DNA of 64,000 nt from Acidimicrobiaceae bacterium (lineage in GTDB: Bacteria; Actinomycetota; Acidimicrobiia; Acidimicrobiales; RAAP-2): assembly GCA_003132305.1 (NCBI GenBank), contig PKXJ01000035.1:78992-142991 (forward strand). The letters are read 5' to 3'. Positions 24,989 through 33,797 of this stretch are shown here, piece after piece (the stretch's first letter is position 1; each line of letters begins with the position of its first letter). The notes under the pieces are model-generated. The model did not search any database. It saw only the letters and a program-made list of their open reading frames with translations, and was not told the origin of the DNA. Made by a program: the position numbers and the translations under genes.

Positions 24989-27136
24989 GGTGGACGGTGG
25001 CGCGCAGTAGACGCCGGCGTTGAACTGCAGCGTGTTGAACTGACCACCCCACGGCGGGTTGAGTAGCGTCGTCGCCTCGCTCTGGAGTTTGGACGCCGGC
25101 GTGCAGACGGCGTCAAAGGAGATGAAGCCTCGAACGTTGCTGCCGCTGGCGCCCGTTACCGGGATGGGGCCACCTCCGCCAAAGGCGATGGCGATGAAGA
25201 CCGGCAACGAGAGGGTGGAGAGTTGGTAGTTGCGATACTCGGACTGCGAGGCGTAGACCCCGGCGTTGAGGTTCGGGTCGACGGAGTTAATGCCCACCTG
25301 CCAACCGTTCACCATCGCACTCCAGAAGGTGGCGTACTTCGCGAGGGTGGCGTTACTCGCGCCGCCGGGCGCGTCGACGCCCGAGTGGTTGTCGGGGTAC
25401 CCCTCGGGATCGAAGATGACCCAATCGGGTTTCAGGCCAACGCCGAGACCCCGGTAGGCGTCGATCTGGGTCGCCACCCACACGCCCGCGGCGAAGCCGT
25501 GGTTGTAGAAGTTCGCGGTCGTCTGGGCTTGACCCGCGAGGGGACCGCTCACGGTCCAAAAGTCCAGCCACGTGACGCGCTTGTGCGCGTTGTAGATCGA
25601 CTGGCCCAAGAGAAAGTCCGGTGAGTAGGCGACGTTCGCCGACCCCGTGAAGCCGACCCACGGAGCCGACCGCGTGCCGAGTCCACCAGTCTCGGAGATG
25701 ATGGGCCAGCCGTCACTGATGGCCTTGGTCCACTTCGTGGTCGGAATGGCGTACACCCCGACACCCTGTCGCGGTGGGGAGTCGAGACCCGCCGCGTAGA
25801 GCGTGAGCTGACCGTTGATCTGTAGACCCGCGACGATGTTCCCGACGGTACGCGCGGAGCTGCCGGCCGTGACCGAGACGTCTGTGGCGCTCCACGTGGA
25901 TGAGCCGGTGACGCTGGTGAGGACGAACAGGTCGCCCCAGTTCGCCGCCTGTCCCGCGACGGCGACTTGGGTCGGGGTCACTTGCACCGAGATCGATCCA
26001 CTGAGGGGCGGCGCGCCCGTGGCGAGACTCGTGAGGTTCTGGACGTTCCAGATGAGGTTCGAGTAGTGCACGACGTGGCTCGAGACGCCCGCGACGAGCG
26101 CGACGTACTGCGTCGTGAAGAGTTCCACGGCGCCACCACTCGACAACGCCGCGAGGTCAATGTTCGACGTGCTCGTTCCTAGCGCGAGCGCGCCCCTCAC
26201 GGTGGGCGACCCCGTCAGCGTGGTCAGGTTCTCCGTCGTCCACGCGCGTATCGACGTGCCCGTGTTGGTGAAGACCACCAGATCGCCGTTGTTGAGGGTC
26301 GCGGCGAAAGTTGGCGTCACGCCGGGCAGCACCACGGGATCACTCGCGAAACCCGTCGCGCTGAGCGGCGTAGTGGAGGTCGTCGTCGCTGGTGGCGCGG
26401 TCGATGTGGTTGACGCTCCTGTGGGCGTGGTGGTCGTGGTCGTCGTTGAGGAGCCCACGTTCGTCACGTTGAAGGCGTTCTGGTCGTAGACCGGAATCGG
26501 TTGTCCCGCCTCGAAGGAGAGCGTGAGTACTTCCGTCGTGTTCCTCTGGGTGCGGTACGCGACGGTGCCCGTCGTTCCCGTGATCTGAATGCTCGGCAGA
26601 CCGTTCGACGCGACGACACCCGTCAGCGCGCTGAGGTCGGTCGTGACGTAGGGACGCCACGGCGTGTCGTAGTGCAAGCGGGCCCAGAGCGCGGTGTCGG
26701 GATCGTTCGCGCTCAACAAGATGGCGTGGCCCGAGTCGTCGACGTAGAGCAGGTCAACGTTGTTGGAGGGATCGAAGAATGGAATGGGATCGGCCGCGGG
26801 CGTGGGCACGTCGTTGAGTGGCGTGTAGTCCATCCACTGCGAGGTGTTGGCCGTGCTCTGGGTGAAGAGCGCGAGGTGACTTTCGTTGGTCCGATACGCG
26901 AGGACACCTTTGGTCGCGCCGGTCGCGCCGTGCGGTCCGCCGAGCATGGTGGTGGTGTTGATTTTGTTCTTCAGCGACACGGCGTTCCAGGGGAGAGGCT
27001 GCACCCCCGTCTCGACGAACTGGTAGAGCGGCAGACCGGCCGGCACCGCGGTCGTGGCGCCGCGTGAAGAACTCTCCGCGAGGAAAGTGCCCGCCAATAA
27101 AATAATGGCCATCAGCGCAGTTCGTCGAATCTTCAC
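24986..27136 (-). CDS. Large secreted protein with Thr/Ser-rich linker
   Basis: A 716-residue exported protein. A signal peptide is clear (KIRRTALMAIILLAGTFLAESSSRGA). The N-terminal ~210 residues and the middle region (about 270-480) look like two related beta-rich modules (repeated patterns such as VLAYRTNESHLALFTQ, NGDLVVFTNTGTSIRAWT, GGAVELFTTQY). They are separated by a linker of almost only Thr, Ser, Pro and Ala around residues 230-265. The C-terminal ~220 residues contain PDWVIFDPEGYPDN and NAGVYASQSEYRNY, reminiscent of a glycoside-hydrolase-like TIM barrel (GH25 or DUF1906 style). The GTG start has GAAGGA just upstream. It lies 114 nt downstream of the S53 protease on the same strand. 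A cell-wall or surface role is inferred only. Confidence 0.75.
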   Translation of the reverse strand: MKIRRTALMAIILLAGTFLAESSSRGATTAVPAGLPLYQFVETGVQPLPWNAVSLKNKINTTTMLGGPHGATGATKGVLAYRTNESHLALFTQSTANTSQWMDYTPLNDVPTPAADPIPFFDPSNNVDLLYVDDSGHAILLSANDPDTALWARLHYDTPWRPYVTTDLSALTGVVASNGLPSIQITGTTGTVAYRTQRNTTEVLTLSFEAGQPIPVYDQNAFNVTNVGSSTTTTTTTPTGASTTSTAPPATTTSTTPLSATGFASDPVVLPGVTPTFAATLNNGDLVVFTNTGTSIRAWTTENLTTLTGSPTVRGALALGTSTSNIDLAALSSGGAVELFTTQYVALVAGVSSHVVHYSNLIWNVQNLTSLATGAPPLSGSISVQVTPTQVAVAGQAANWGDLFVLTSVTGSSTWSATDVSVTAGSSARTVGNIVAGLQINGQLTLYAAGLDSPPRQGVGVYAIPTTKWTKAISDGWPIISETGGLGTRSAPWVGFTGSANVAYSPDFLLGQSIYNAHKRVTWLDFWTVSGPLAGQAQTTANFYNHGFAAGVWVATQIDAYRGLGVGLKPDWVIFDPEGYPDNHSGVDAPGGASNATLAKYATFWSAMVNGWQVGINSVDPNLNAGVYASQSEYRNYQLSTLSLPVFIAIAFGGGGPIPVTGASGSNVRGFISFDAVCTPASKLQSEATTLLNPPWGGQFNTLQFNAGVYCAPPST

Positions 27137-27250
27137 TCACGTCCTTCGGTGGGCGACGCGTCCACTTCGATAGGGACCTTCACCGTGTTCAAGTTTAGGG
27201 GCGAGGCATCCCTCGACCCCAGTCAGAGACCGTGAGGATTCAATAACTTG

Positions 27251-29647
27251 CTACGAACGTGTTACAACTCTTTTCGTGACGGACGATCTGCTCGCACCAA
27301 TTGCGTTGATTGCCCGCGCCTTCACGCCGTACGACTTGCCTTTTGACAACTTCACGACGTTGACGGATGTTCGGCCTCTTCCGAGGGAGATCCACGATTT
27401 TCCACCGTTGATCGAATACTGGTACGTCGTAATCGCGCTGTCACCGGTTTTCGCTGGTGCCCTCAACGTGAGTATGAAGCCCCCCACGAGTGGCGACAAC
27501 TTCGAAATCGTTGGGGGCCCCGGTATCGTTTTTCGTACTGCGCTGGACGCGCTAAAGGTGAGGGTTGTGGTGTAGACGGTCTGTCCGGCGTAGCTCAGCG
27601 TCACGTTGACGCTCTGGGCGATGGAGGACCCGACCGTGAACGTCGCGACACCCGTCGCGTCGCTCGTGACCGTTCCCTTGGCCGTGCCGAGGCCGTCGGT
27701 GTGGTCGACAACGTTGTCGATACTGAGCGATCCACCCGTGGCCGTGGCCAAGACGCTGAGCGCGCCGTTGGCGACGGGAGTGCCGCTGGTGTTACGCAGC
27801 GTCGCCGTGATGGTGGGTCCCGCGTTTGCGGCGGTGCCACTACTACTCGAGAGGGCGAACGAACTCTCGCTCGCTGAAAGTTCCGTCGGACAGAGTCCGT
27901 TGATGAACGTGGCACCGTTGGGACTGCCGAGTCCCGACGCCATGTCGTAACCGGGTCCGGCACTGTACCCACCGACGCCGAAGAGATCGTTGGTGCCGTT
28001 CGTGACGTCGATGAAGTCCGTCGACGCCATGGCGTAGAGCGAAGGATTAATGAAACCCAGGCGACCGCCCGACGTCGTCGTACAGGACTGCGCGGCGACG
28101 GCGACGAGCGCGCTGATGAGCGGCGCCCCGATGGACGTGCCGCCAATGGCGCCCCAGCCCCCCGAGCAGGTGTGATTGCAAAAACCGGTATCGGTACCGG
28201 TGAAGTACTGGATGAATCCCGTCGAGGGGTCGCCCATGACCGAGAGATCAGGCACCATTCGCCGGGTGTCAGCGGTGGCGTTGATCCCGTCGCCCGCTTG
28301 CCACGAAGGGCGACTCCAAAGCGTCGACTCGCCGCCGCCGCCGGCCCCGCAGCCCTGTGACGAGCAGTTGTCGTTCCAGACCTTCTGCTTGAGCGGCGCG
28401 ATCGCCGAGACGGTGAGGCCACCCACGCCCGTGACGTAGGGCTGTGACGCCGGATCGTCGACCGCGAGGCCCTTCGATGGTTGGGGCGTCCCCTCACAGT
28501 CCGACGATCCGGCGTCACCGGCCGCCGCGACGACGGTCTGGCCCTGGGCGGCCATCTCTTCGAAGATCGTCTGTTCGGCGAGTGCCGCGCCGTCGGTCTG
28601 TGATTCGCAGATGCCCCACGACGTCGTAATGATCGTGGCGGAGTTGTCACTGGCCATTTGCGAGTAGATGTCGATGGGTCCGTTACCGTTCTGGGTTCCC
28701 TGGTAGACCTCGATTGCTGCGCCGGGCGCGAGGGCCGAAGACTCTTCGACGTCCAAGGTGGCCTCGTCGGCGGCGTTGTTGGCGTTATCGGCCGACGTGG
28801 GCCCGCCGTCCACGTTGATCTGATTGATCGCGGGCGAGAGCCCGTAACAGTTGAAGAAGGTGTTGACGTCGCCGGCGTCGAAGTTGGCGAGTTCGTAGAC
28901 ACCGATGGTCTGTCCGACGCCCGTGTCGCCCGCGGCCCACGCGGTGCTGAGACCGTAGAGCTCGGACTGTTGCTGCACGGTGTAACCGCCCACGGTGTTG
29001 GGCGTCGTGCCCGAGGAGCTGCCCGCCGACGTGCACGCGCTCGGCGTCGCGACCACGTGCGAGGTTGAGGTGTTCGTTGACTCTGGCTGCACGTTCGATA
29101 GACCCGCGACGGCCGTGACGTCCTTCGCGAGGGACGCGGGCAGCGACGCGACGCTCTTGAAGTGCGCGTCGAGTGATCCGTCGCTGAGACGTACCGTCTC
29201 GACGGGCGCGTTAAAGGCCCGCGCGATGTTGCTCGTGGTGCCGGTGACGTGCAAGATGTTGTGGCCCTTACTGAGGGCTCCGATGTGCAGACCGTAACTC
29301 TTGAAATAACGTCGAATGGCGTTCACTGTTACGGCGGTCGCGCCGTAGCGACTGGCGTACTGGCTGGGCGTGAGGTAGTCGTGAAAGTTCGCCGACGCGG
29401 TATTGGAGAGACTGGCGATGAACGTACTCAGCGCGCGTGGATGGGTCCGGGTGAGAGCGAGATCGAAGGAGGAGGTGATGGACTTGTTGACGACGACGTC
29501 CGTGGTGGGAAGGGGCGTCAGGCCCGCGACGGCGACGCGAGCGTCGCTCGCGCTGGCCGAGAGCGACGTGGCCGGGAGTGCGAGTACCACGAGGGTCGAA
29601 CTGAGCGCGATGAGGCGCCACTTTGAACGCGTTCGAGACCCGGGCAT
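27251..29647 (-). CDS. Secreted S53 (sedolisin/kumamolisin) serine-carboxyl protease
   Basis: A 798-residue exported protease of the S53 family, enzymes usually active at acidic pH. Order: signal peptide (WRLIALSSTLVVLALPATSLSASA); activation prodomain with HPRALSTFIASLSNTAS and FHDYLTPSQYASRYG; catalytic domain with the Glu/Asp pair in DEATLDVEESSALAPGA, the oxyanion Asp in VVAAAGDAGSSDC, and the nucleophile Ser in GGTSIGAPL (usual form SGTSxSxP). The calcium site lies in DFIDVTNGTNDLFG ... GYDMASGLGSPNG. After about residue 590 come an Ig-like module and a fibronectin-III module. The open frame reaches 29752, but ATG 29647 begins the signal peptide and has TAGGCT 7 nt upstream. Confidence 0.92.
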   Translation of the reverse strand: MPGSRTRSKWRLIALSSTLVVLALPATSLSASASDARVAVAGLTPLPTTDVVVNKSITSSFDLALTRTHPRALSTFIASLSNTASANFHDYLTPSQYASRYGATAVTVNAIRRYFKSYGLHIGALSKGHNILHVTGTTSNIARAFNAPVETVRLSDGSLDAHFKSVASLPASLAKDVTAVAGLSNVQPESTNTSTSHVVATPSACTSAGSSSGTTPNTVGGYTVQQQSELYGLSTAWAAGDTGVGQTIGVYELANFDAGDVNTFFNCYGLSPAINQINVDGGPTSADNANNAADEATLDVEESSALAPGAAIEVYQGTQNGNGPIDIYSQMASDNSATIITTSWGICESQTDGAALAEQTIFEEMAAQGQTVVAAAGDAGSSDCEGTPQPSKGLAVDDPASQPYVTGVGGLTVSAIAPLKQKVWNDNCSSQGCGAGGGGESTLWSRPSWQAGDGINATADTRRMVPDLSVMGDPSTGFIQYFTGTDTGFCNHTCSGGWGAIGGTSIGAPLISALVAVAAQSCTTTSGGRLGFINPSLYAMASTDFIDVTNGTNDLFGVGGYSAGPGYDMASGLGSPNGATFINGLCPTELSASESSFALSSSSGTAANAGPTITATLRNTSGTPVANGALSVLATATGGSLSIDNVVDHTDGLGTAKGTVTSDATGVATFTVGSSIAQSVNVTLSYAGQTVYTTTLTFSASSAVRKTIPGPPTISKLSPLVGGFILTLRAPAKTGDSAITTYQYSINGGKSWISLGRGRTSVNVVKLSKGKSYGVKARAINAIGASRSSVTKRVVTRS

Positions 29648-29654
29648 ACACGTC

Positions 29655-29660
29655 AGCCTA
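29655..29660 (-). promoter_or_regulatory. Leaderless -10 element TAGGCT
   Basis: TAGGCT, minus strand, 7 nt before ATG 29647. It fixes the start of the S53 protease against the longer frame. Confidence 0.55.
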
Positions 29661-29711
29661 GGGAAGGACCGACCACCCCAAGTATTCGGCCTTCCCGCTA
29701 ACAGCCAATTC

Positions 29712-30215
29712 TTACTTAACTTCGTAACCAGCACGCCGATAACGAGCAGCAAGATCTCCGCACTCTTCGCAGATTGACGCGGGGATCATCCCGGCGCGAA
29801 TGAGCCAAGCAAAGACGGTGCACCCGAGGCAGTACCCCAGGAATCCCTCGAGCGACGCGGCGCCAATGAGGGGAAGAAGTATCCATCGTGCGTCCAACCA
29901 TCCGGCGCAGAGCCAAGTAATCAGCGCCGCCGAGGAGAAGGCCAGACCCAGGGCCTGCGCGAATCGCTTGGGCGGCCCGGGCACGGATTTTCGCCAACGC
30001 GCGATCCGTGGTCCACTCACGTGCATTGCGAACCACCCGAGGGGAGAGATCTTGGGCCCCGCCGCCACGCGCGCGAGAAATCCGTAGGTCAAGGGAATGA
30101 GAATCCAGCCGCTCCCGGTGACGAAGGCGACGACGGACATCGCCAGCACGCCGAGCGCGACGCTACGCGCCGCGGCGTCGTTGACGGGATTGGGAAAGGA
30201 GAAGAACCGCTTCAC
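29712..30215 (-). CDS. DUF4395 integral membrane protein
   Basis: A 167-residue membrane protein of the DUF4395 family. It has four hydrophobic helices and the family landmarks: N-terminal FPNPVNDAAARSVALGVLA, the GPKISPLGWFAMHV stretch and the cysteine motif GYCLGCTVFAWLI. A further C-E-E-C pair lies near the C-terminus (ASICEECGDLAARY). DUF4395 genes often neighbour thioredoxin or rhodanese-like genes and the C-x-x-C motif hints at redox or metal chemistry; no such neighbour is seen here. GTG 30215 has TAAACT 7 nt upstream. Confidence 0.85.
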   Translation of the reverse strand: MKRFFSFPNPVNDAAARSVALGVLAMSVVAFVTGSGWILIPLTYGFLARVAAGPKISPLGWFAMHVSGPRIARWRKSVPGPPKRFAQALGLAFSSAALITWLCAGWLDARWILLPLIGAASLEGFLGYCLGCTVFAWLIRAGMIPASICEECGDLAARYRRAGYEVK

Positions 30216-30222
30216 TCAACAA

Positions 30223-30228
30223 AGTTTA
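30223..30228 (-). promoter_or_regulatory. Leaderless -10 element TAAACT
   Basis: TAAACT, minus strand, 7 nt before GTG 30215 of the DUF4395 gene. Confidence 0.5.
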
Positions 30229-30561
30229 GAGAGACGGTCAGAAATGTGTCACGAGCTGGTCGAGCTTCACGGTCGTGGTGAAAGTCACCACGTGATCCCA
30301 CGTCACTCGACCCCGCGCCCACCGAGGTCGAGACATCGTCACGGGGTGCTGGTATCGCCCTACCCAACAAGGCGGGAAACGTGATGGTTGTCGCGACGCG
30401 GGCGCCGCCGTGCGCGGTGCCCGCGGGGGCGCCGGCTAAGGGAACGTTCGTGAGGCGCCACCAGCGTGGAAGAGTGCCGACGGACTTCTTCACTACTCTA
30501 CGTACGATGAGTTTTTTGTTATTGGGAACACGTAATCCCCGAGTTTGGTCACGCCTTCATC
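30229..30561. other. 333-nt region without a recognised gene
   Basis: Between the DUF4395 and Nudix promoters. On the minus strand one frame ends with a protein-like stretch (MSRPRWARGRVTWDHVV, then TFTTTVKLDQLVTHF and a stop near 30241). Other frames give Arg/Ala/Gly-rich translations typical of GC-rich non-coding DNA. It may hold a decayed gene; nothing can be named. Confidence 0.4.
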
Positions 30562-30567
30562 TACCGT
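30562..30567 (+). promoter_or_regulatory. Leaderless -10 element TACCGT
   Basis: TACCGT, 7 nt before GTG 30575; selects that codon as start of the Nudix gene over TTG/GTG codons further upstream. Confidence 0.45.
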
Positions 30568-30574
30568 TAGCGAC

Positions 30575-31039
30575 GTGTACCTCTTGAGTGGCGAGCTGAT
30601 TGTCCCCAACGACGTCCCGAACGATCTCATTCGCGCGGCCGGGGGCATCGTGACGCGCTTCGTGCCCGGTGGTCGCGTTGAAGTGGCGTGCATCTACCGC
30701 GAGTCGAGAGGCGACTGGACGTTCCCCAAGGGGAAGATCGAAGAGGGCGAGACCTTCGAGCAGGGCGCGCTTCGTGAAGTCCTCGAAGAGACGGGAATCC
30801 ACTGTCGCGTCGTACAGTTCGTCGGCACGACGAACTACACCCACCGCAAGGGCAGATCGAAGATCGTCGCGTACTACTTGATGAACTCGCTGGACGGCGA
30901 GTTCGCGCCCAACGAAGAAGTCGACGTACTCGTCTGGTTGCCCCTCGAACAGGTGCGCACGCACCTCACGTGGGACCGCGATCAGGAGCTCTTTGATCTG
31001 GTCATGGAGATGCCCGAGATCAGAGCGCTCGCCTCTTAG
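30575..31039 (+). CDS. Nudix hydrolase
   Basis: A 154-residue Nudix protein. The Nudix box is intact: GKIEEGETFEQGALREVLEETGI fits G-x5-E-x7-R-E-U-x-E-E-x-G-U. It is preceded by IRAAGGIVTRFVPGGRVEVACIYRESRGDWTFPKG, which resembles MutT1-type or diadenosine-polyphosphate hydrolases of actinobacteria that clean the nucleotide pool. No C-terminal histidine-phosphatase domain is fused, unlike mycobacterial MutT1. It is convergent with the ABC transporter operon and overlaps its last gene by 4 nt. Confidence 0.88.
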   Translation: MYLLSGELIVPNDVPNDLIRAAGGIVTRFVPGGRVEVACIYRESRGDWTFPKGKIEEGETFEQGALREVLEETGIHCRVVQFVGTTNYTHRKGRSKIVAYYLMNSLDGEFAPNEEVDVLVWLPLEQVRTHLTWDRDQELFDLVMEMPEIRALAS

Positions 31040-31770
31040 CGAACGCGCTCGAGAAAGTTGCGCGTCGACTGGTGTTTCGGGTGGTCGAAGATCTCCTCGG
31101 GTGAACCCTGCTCGACCAGCACGCCGCTATCGAGGTAGACCACCTGATTCGCCACGTCGCGTGCGAAGTTCATCTCGTGCGTGGCGATCAACATGGTCGT
31201 GCCCTGGTGCGCGAGGTCGGTGAGCAGATCGAGCACTTCGCCCACCAGTGTCGGATCGAGCGCGCTCGTGACCTCGTCGAGTAGGAGCAAAGTCGGTCGC
31301 ATGGCGAGTGATCGGGCGATGGCCACGCGCTGTTGTTGACCGCCGGAGAGTCGATCGGGGTAGTCGTCGGCGCGATCGCGAAGTCCAATGCGCTCGAGCA
31401 GCGCCAGCGCTTCTTCGCGAACTTCCGCGCGGCGTCGTTTGAGCGAGTACACCGGTCCGATGAGGATGTTGTTGAGCACGCTGAGATGGGGAAAGAGATT
31501 GAACGATTGAAAGACCATCCCAATGTGGTGACGCACGAGGTCGGGATCGATTCGAGGATCCTGCAGTGATTGACCGAGGAACGAAATGGTGCCCGCGTCA
31601 ATGGTCTCAAGGAGATTCGCGCAGCGCAGCAACGTTGACTTTCCCGAACCCGAGGCCCCGATGAGACAGACCACCTCGTGGCGGTGCAGCGTGATCGACA
31701 CCCCGCGCAGCACTTCGTTCTCGTCGAAGCGTTTGACGACGCCCGCGAGCTCCAGGACGACCTCGGTCAC
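31036..31770 (-). CDS. Polar amino acid ABC transporter, ATP-binding protein
   Basis: ATPase subunit of an importer, 244 residues. Walker A GASGSGKST, Q loop MVFQSFNLFPHLSVLNN, signature LSGGQQQRVAIARSLAM, Walker B LLLLDEVTSALDP and H loop IATHEMNFARDVA are all present; the FPH...NN pattern after the Q loop is typical of GlnQ/HisP-type amino acid importers. GTG 31770 overlaps the permease stop by 4 nt (GTGA), making it the last gene of a binding protein-permease-ATPase operon. The long open frame running on to 32868 across the permease is not coding. Confidence 0.93.
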   Translation of the reverse strand: MTEVVLELAGVVKRFDENEVLRGVSITLHRHEVVCLIGASGSGKSTLLRCANLLETIDAGTISFLGQSLQDPRIDPDLVRHHIGMVFQSFNLFPHLSVLNNILIGPVYSLKRRRAEVREEALALLERIGLRDRADDYPDRLSGGQQQRVAIARSLAMRPTLLLLDEVTSALDPTLVGEVLDLLTDLAHQGTTMLIATHEMNFARDVANQVVYLDSGVLVEQGSPEEIFDHPKHQSTRNFLERVR

Positions 31771-32657
31771 GTACCGGCCAATCGTCGGTTGCGGTCGTGC
31801 GCGATCAGGTGATCGGTGAAACGCGTCATGGGAATGGTGAGCAACAAGAACAAGACCGCGGCCACGGTGTAACCACTGAAGTTGAACACAGTGTCGCCGT
31901 AGATCTGCGCGGCCCGGGTGGCTTCGATGGCGCCGAGCACTGACACCAGCGCGGTGTCTTTTTGCAGCGAGACGAAGTCGTTGAGGAGCGGTGGAATGAC
32001 GGTGCGGACCGCTTGGGGCAAAATGACACGCCGCATGGTGGCGGTGTGGGTCAGTCCGACCGATCGGGCCGCGAGAAGTTGTCCGTGGGGCACCGACAAC
32101 ACGCCGGCGCGGTACACCTCGGCCACGTAGGCGCTGTAGGAGATCGTGAGCACGGCGCACCCGTAGACCGCGGGCGACTGGTTCGAGATGAAACCGAGGT
32201 TGAGTTCGGGCAGTCCGAATCCGACCATGTACATCACCAGCAAGACGGGCACGCCTCGAAAGACGTCGGTGTACATCGTCGCGAGTACGCGAAAGGGAAA
32301 GAGCACGGGGGACTGACTCAGGCGCACCCACGCGATGAGAAGGCCAAGGATGAGCACGAGGACCTCGCTCAACGTGAACATCCAGAGATTGGTGACGAGA
32401 CCCTTGCCGACCGAGAGGAGTCCCTGGTGGGGATCGCCCACGAAGGCCTGCCACATGAGGTGCGGGTTGAAGAAGAAGTAGCGAACGGTCGGACCGCCGG
32501 GCGCGAACCAGAAGATGGCGAAGATCGCGCCCAAAATGATGACGCTCGACAGCGCGCTCGCGACGACGCCGCGACGTCCCACGAAGAGACGCCGGTGACG
32601 AGGAGCGAAGAGTGGTGGTGGAGTTGGCGCCGAGTTCTCGTCGGTCGTCAACGCCAC
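31767..32657 (-). CDS. Polar amino acid ABC transporter, permease
   Basis: A 296-residue membrane subunit with about six hydrophobic helices. The cytoplasmic coupling helix (EAA loop) reads AARSVGLTHTATMRRVILPQAVRTVIPPLLNDFVSLQKDTAL, characteristic of HisM/GlnP-type permeases. PFRVLATMYTDVFRGVPVLLVMYMV is the other conserved block. An unusually long N-terminal part with an extra helix and a periplasmic loop (PGGPTVRYFFFNPHLMW) precedes the core, as in other actinobacterial members. Only one permease gene is present, so it should act as a homodimer. GTG start, 2 nt after the binding-protein stop. Confidence 0.92.
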   Translation of the reverse strand: MALTTDENSAPTPPPLFAPRHRRLFVGRRGVVASALSSVIILGAIFAIFWFAPGGPTVRYFFFNPHLMWQAFVGDPHQGLLSVGKGLVTNLWMFTLSEVLVLILGLLIAWVRLSQSPVLFPFRVLATMYTDVFRGVPVLLVMYMVGFGLPELNLGFISNQSPAVYGCAVLTISYSAYVAEVYRAGVLSVPHGQLLAARSVGLTHTATMRRVILPQAVRTVIPPLLNDFVSLQKDTALVSVLGAIEATRAAQIYGDTVFNFSGYTVAAVLFLLLTIPMTRFTDHLIAHDRNRRLAGT

Positions 32658-32659
32658 GG

Positions 32660-33541
32660 CTAGGGCTTAATGATGGGAACGCCGACGTAGATGCCGAGCC
32701 ACTTGTGCTGCAGCGCCGAGAGTGCGCCGCTCGACGTGAGCGTCGTGATGGCGGTGTTGATACAGCTCGCGAGGGCGTTGCCCTTTTCGAAGAGCAGACC
32801 GTAGTGTTCGCCCACGCTCGGGAACTGGCCGACCTGGGTCGCGACCGTCTTCTTCTGCCGGTTGACAATCTGCGCCGAGGCCATGTACTGGCCCGTGGGC
32901 GTGTCGATCACCAGTGCGTCGATCTGCTTGCTCTGCAGAGCGGCCACCGCTTCGTCGAGCGTGGAGTAGATGCGCGCGGGTCGGGTGGGCTTGATGTGGT
33001 TGTTGATGTAGGCCAGTCCCGTCGTGCCGATCTGATCGCCGAAGAGGTAACTCTTGAGTTCCTGGGACGTGTGCTTGGTCACGATGGGGTTGGTCTTGAG
33101 AGCGATGATGGACTGCTGGACGTCGTAGTAGCTCAACGAGAAGGTGACGGCGTTCGCGCGCGCGGCGGTGTACGAGATTTCGTTGATGTCAAAGTCGAAC
33201 TTTTTCACGCCGGGCACGTAACTGTTGTCGAAGGGCTCGACCACCCACGTCACGTTGGACTTCTTGATCCCTAACTCCTTAGCGATGGCGTACACGACGG
33301 CCGACTCGTACCCCTTGCCGTTCGAGGGTTTGTTGCCAATGAACCACGGCGTGTAGGCGGGCGTGTCCGTCGCGACCGTGAGTTTGCCCTTGGTGTACTC
33401 GTGCGCCGAGACGCTCGTCTGGCACTTGGCGAGCGCGCTCGACGTGCTGGCCGCTTGGGCCGTGACTCCTGACGTCAAGGTGATCGTCGTGAACAGTGAG
33501 GCACCGAGAACTCCGGCGAGGGCGAGTCGAACGCTACGCAT
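32660..33541 (-). CDS. Amino acid ABC transporter substrate-binding protein
   Basis: Exported family-3 solute-binding protein of 293 residues. Signal peptide: RSVRLALAGVLGASLFTTITLTSGVTAQAAS, no lipobox cysteine. The mature part shows KGKLTVATDTPAYTPWFIGN, KGYESAVVYAIAKELGI (the usual G-F/Y-E-x-D-L-A block), SYTAARANAVTFSLSYYDVQQSIIAL and DEAVAALQSKQIDALVIDTPTGQY. The nature of the amino acid cannot be read. ATG 33541 is preferred over ATG 33547 because GAGAAGGG ends 6 nt before it. First gene of the operon. Confidence 0.9.
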   Translation of the reverse strand: MRSVRLALAGVLGASLFTTITLTSGVTAQAASTSSALAKCQTSVSAHEYTKGKLTVATDTPAYTPWFIGNKPSNGKGYESAVVYAIAKELGIKKSNVTWVVEPFDNSYVPGVKKFDFDINEISYTAARANAVTFSLSYYDVQQSIIALKTNPIVTKHTSQELKSYLFGDQIGTTGLAYINNHIKPTRPARIYSTLDEAVAALQSKQIDALVIDTPTGQYMASAQIVNRQKKTVATQVGQFPSVGEHYGLLFEKGNALASCINTAITTLTSSGALSALQHKWLGIYVGVPIIKP

Positions 33542-33566
33542 GGGCATCCCTTCTCGACGCGATTTC

Positions 33567-33606
33567 GCGCCACGGTGCCAGTCAGTGTAACGCTTGACCG
33601 TGGTGC
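33567..33606. promoter_or_regulatory. Inverted repeat around the ABC-operon promoter
   Basis: GCGCCACGGT (33567-33576) and ACCGTGGTGC (33597-33606) form a 10-bp inverted repeat (9 of 10 match) separated by 20 nt. A minus-strand TACACT (33584-33589) lies between the arms and could be the -10 of the amino acid ABC operon. The layout fits an operator for a dimeric repressor, or an mRNA hairpin. Confidence 0.4.
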
Positions 33607-33700
33607 ACTTTCGGGTTCGACCTTCACTCGAAGCGAGGCGGCGAACGTGAGTGCTCCGACGCTATGTGAAGAGTCAGTCTTTAGTAGGCTGGTCCGGTAG

Positions 33701-33794
33701 GGAGAGGTGGGTGAGTCCGGTTTAAACCACATTCCTGCTAAGAATGCGGCCTGCGAAAGTGGGCCCGAGGGTTCAAATCCCTCCCTCTCCGCCA
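33701..33794 (+). tRNA. tRNA-Ser (anticodon GCT)
   Basis: Class II tRNA: acceptor GGAGAGG/CCTCTCC, anticodon stem CATTC/GAATG around loop CTGCTAA (anticodon GCT), long variable arm, T arm GAGGG-TTCAAAT-CCCTC, and an encoded CCA at 33792-33794. A TAGGCT hexamer about 10 nt upstream could be its -10. Confidence 0.95.
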
Positions 33795-33797
33795 CGA

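Noticed and set aside
26370-26460. Simple-sequence tract in the secreted protein gene (ACC/GTG-type triplets)
   Set aside because: It merely encodes the Thr/Ser/Pro linker; not an independent repeat or CRISPR.
29648-29752. N-terminal extension of the S53 protease
   Set aside because: A signal peptide would be buried; ATG 29647 has the promoter and fits export.
31771-32868. Extension of the ABC ATPase frame upstream across the permease
   Set aside because: Basic, low-complexity translation overlapping a well-supported permease; ATPase starts at GTG 31770.
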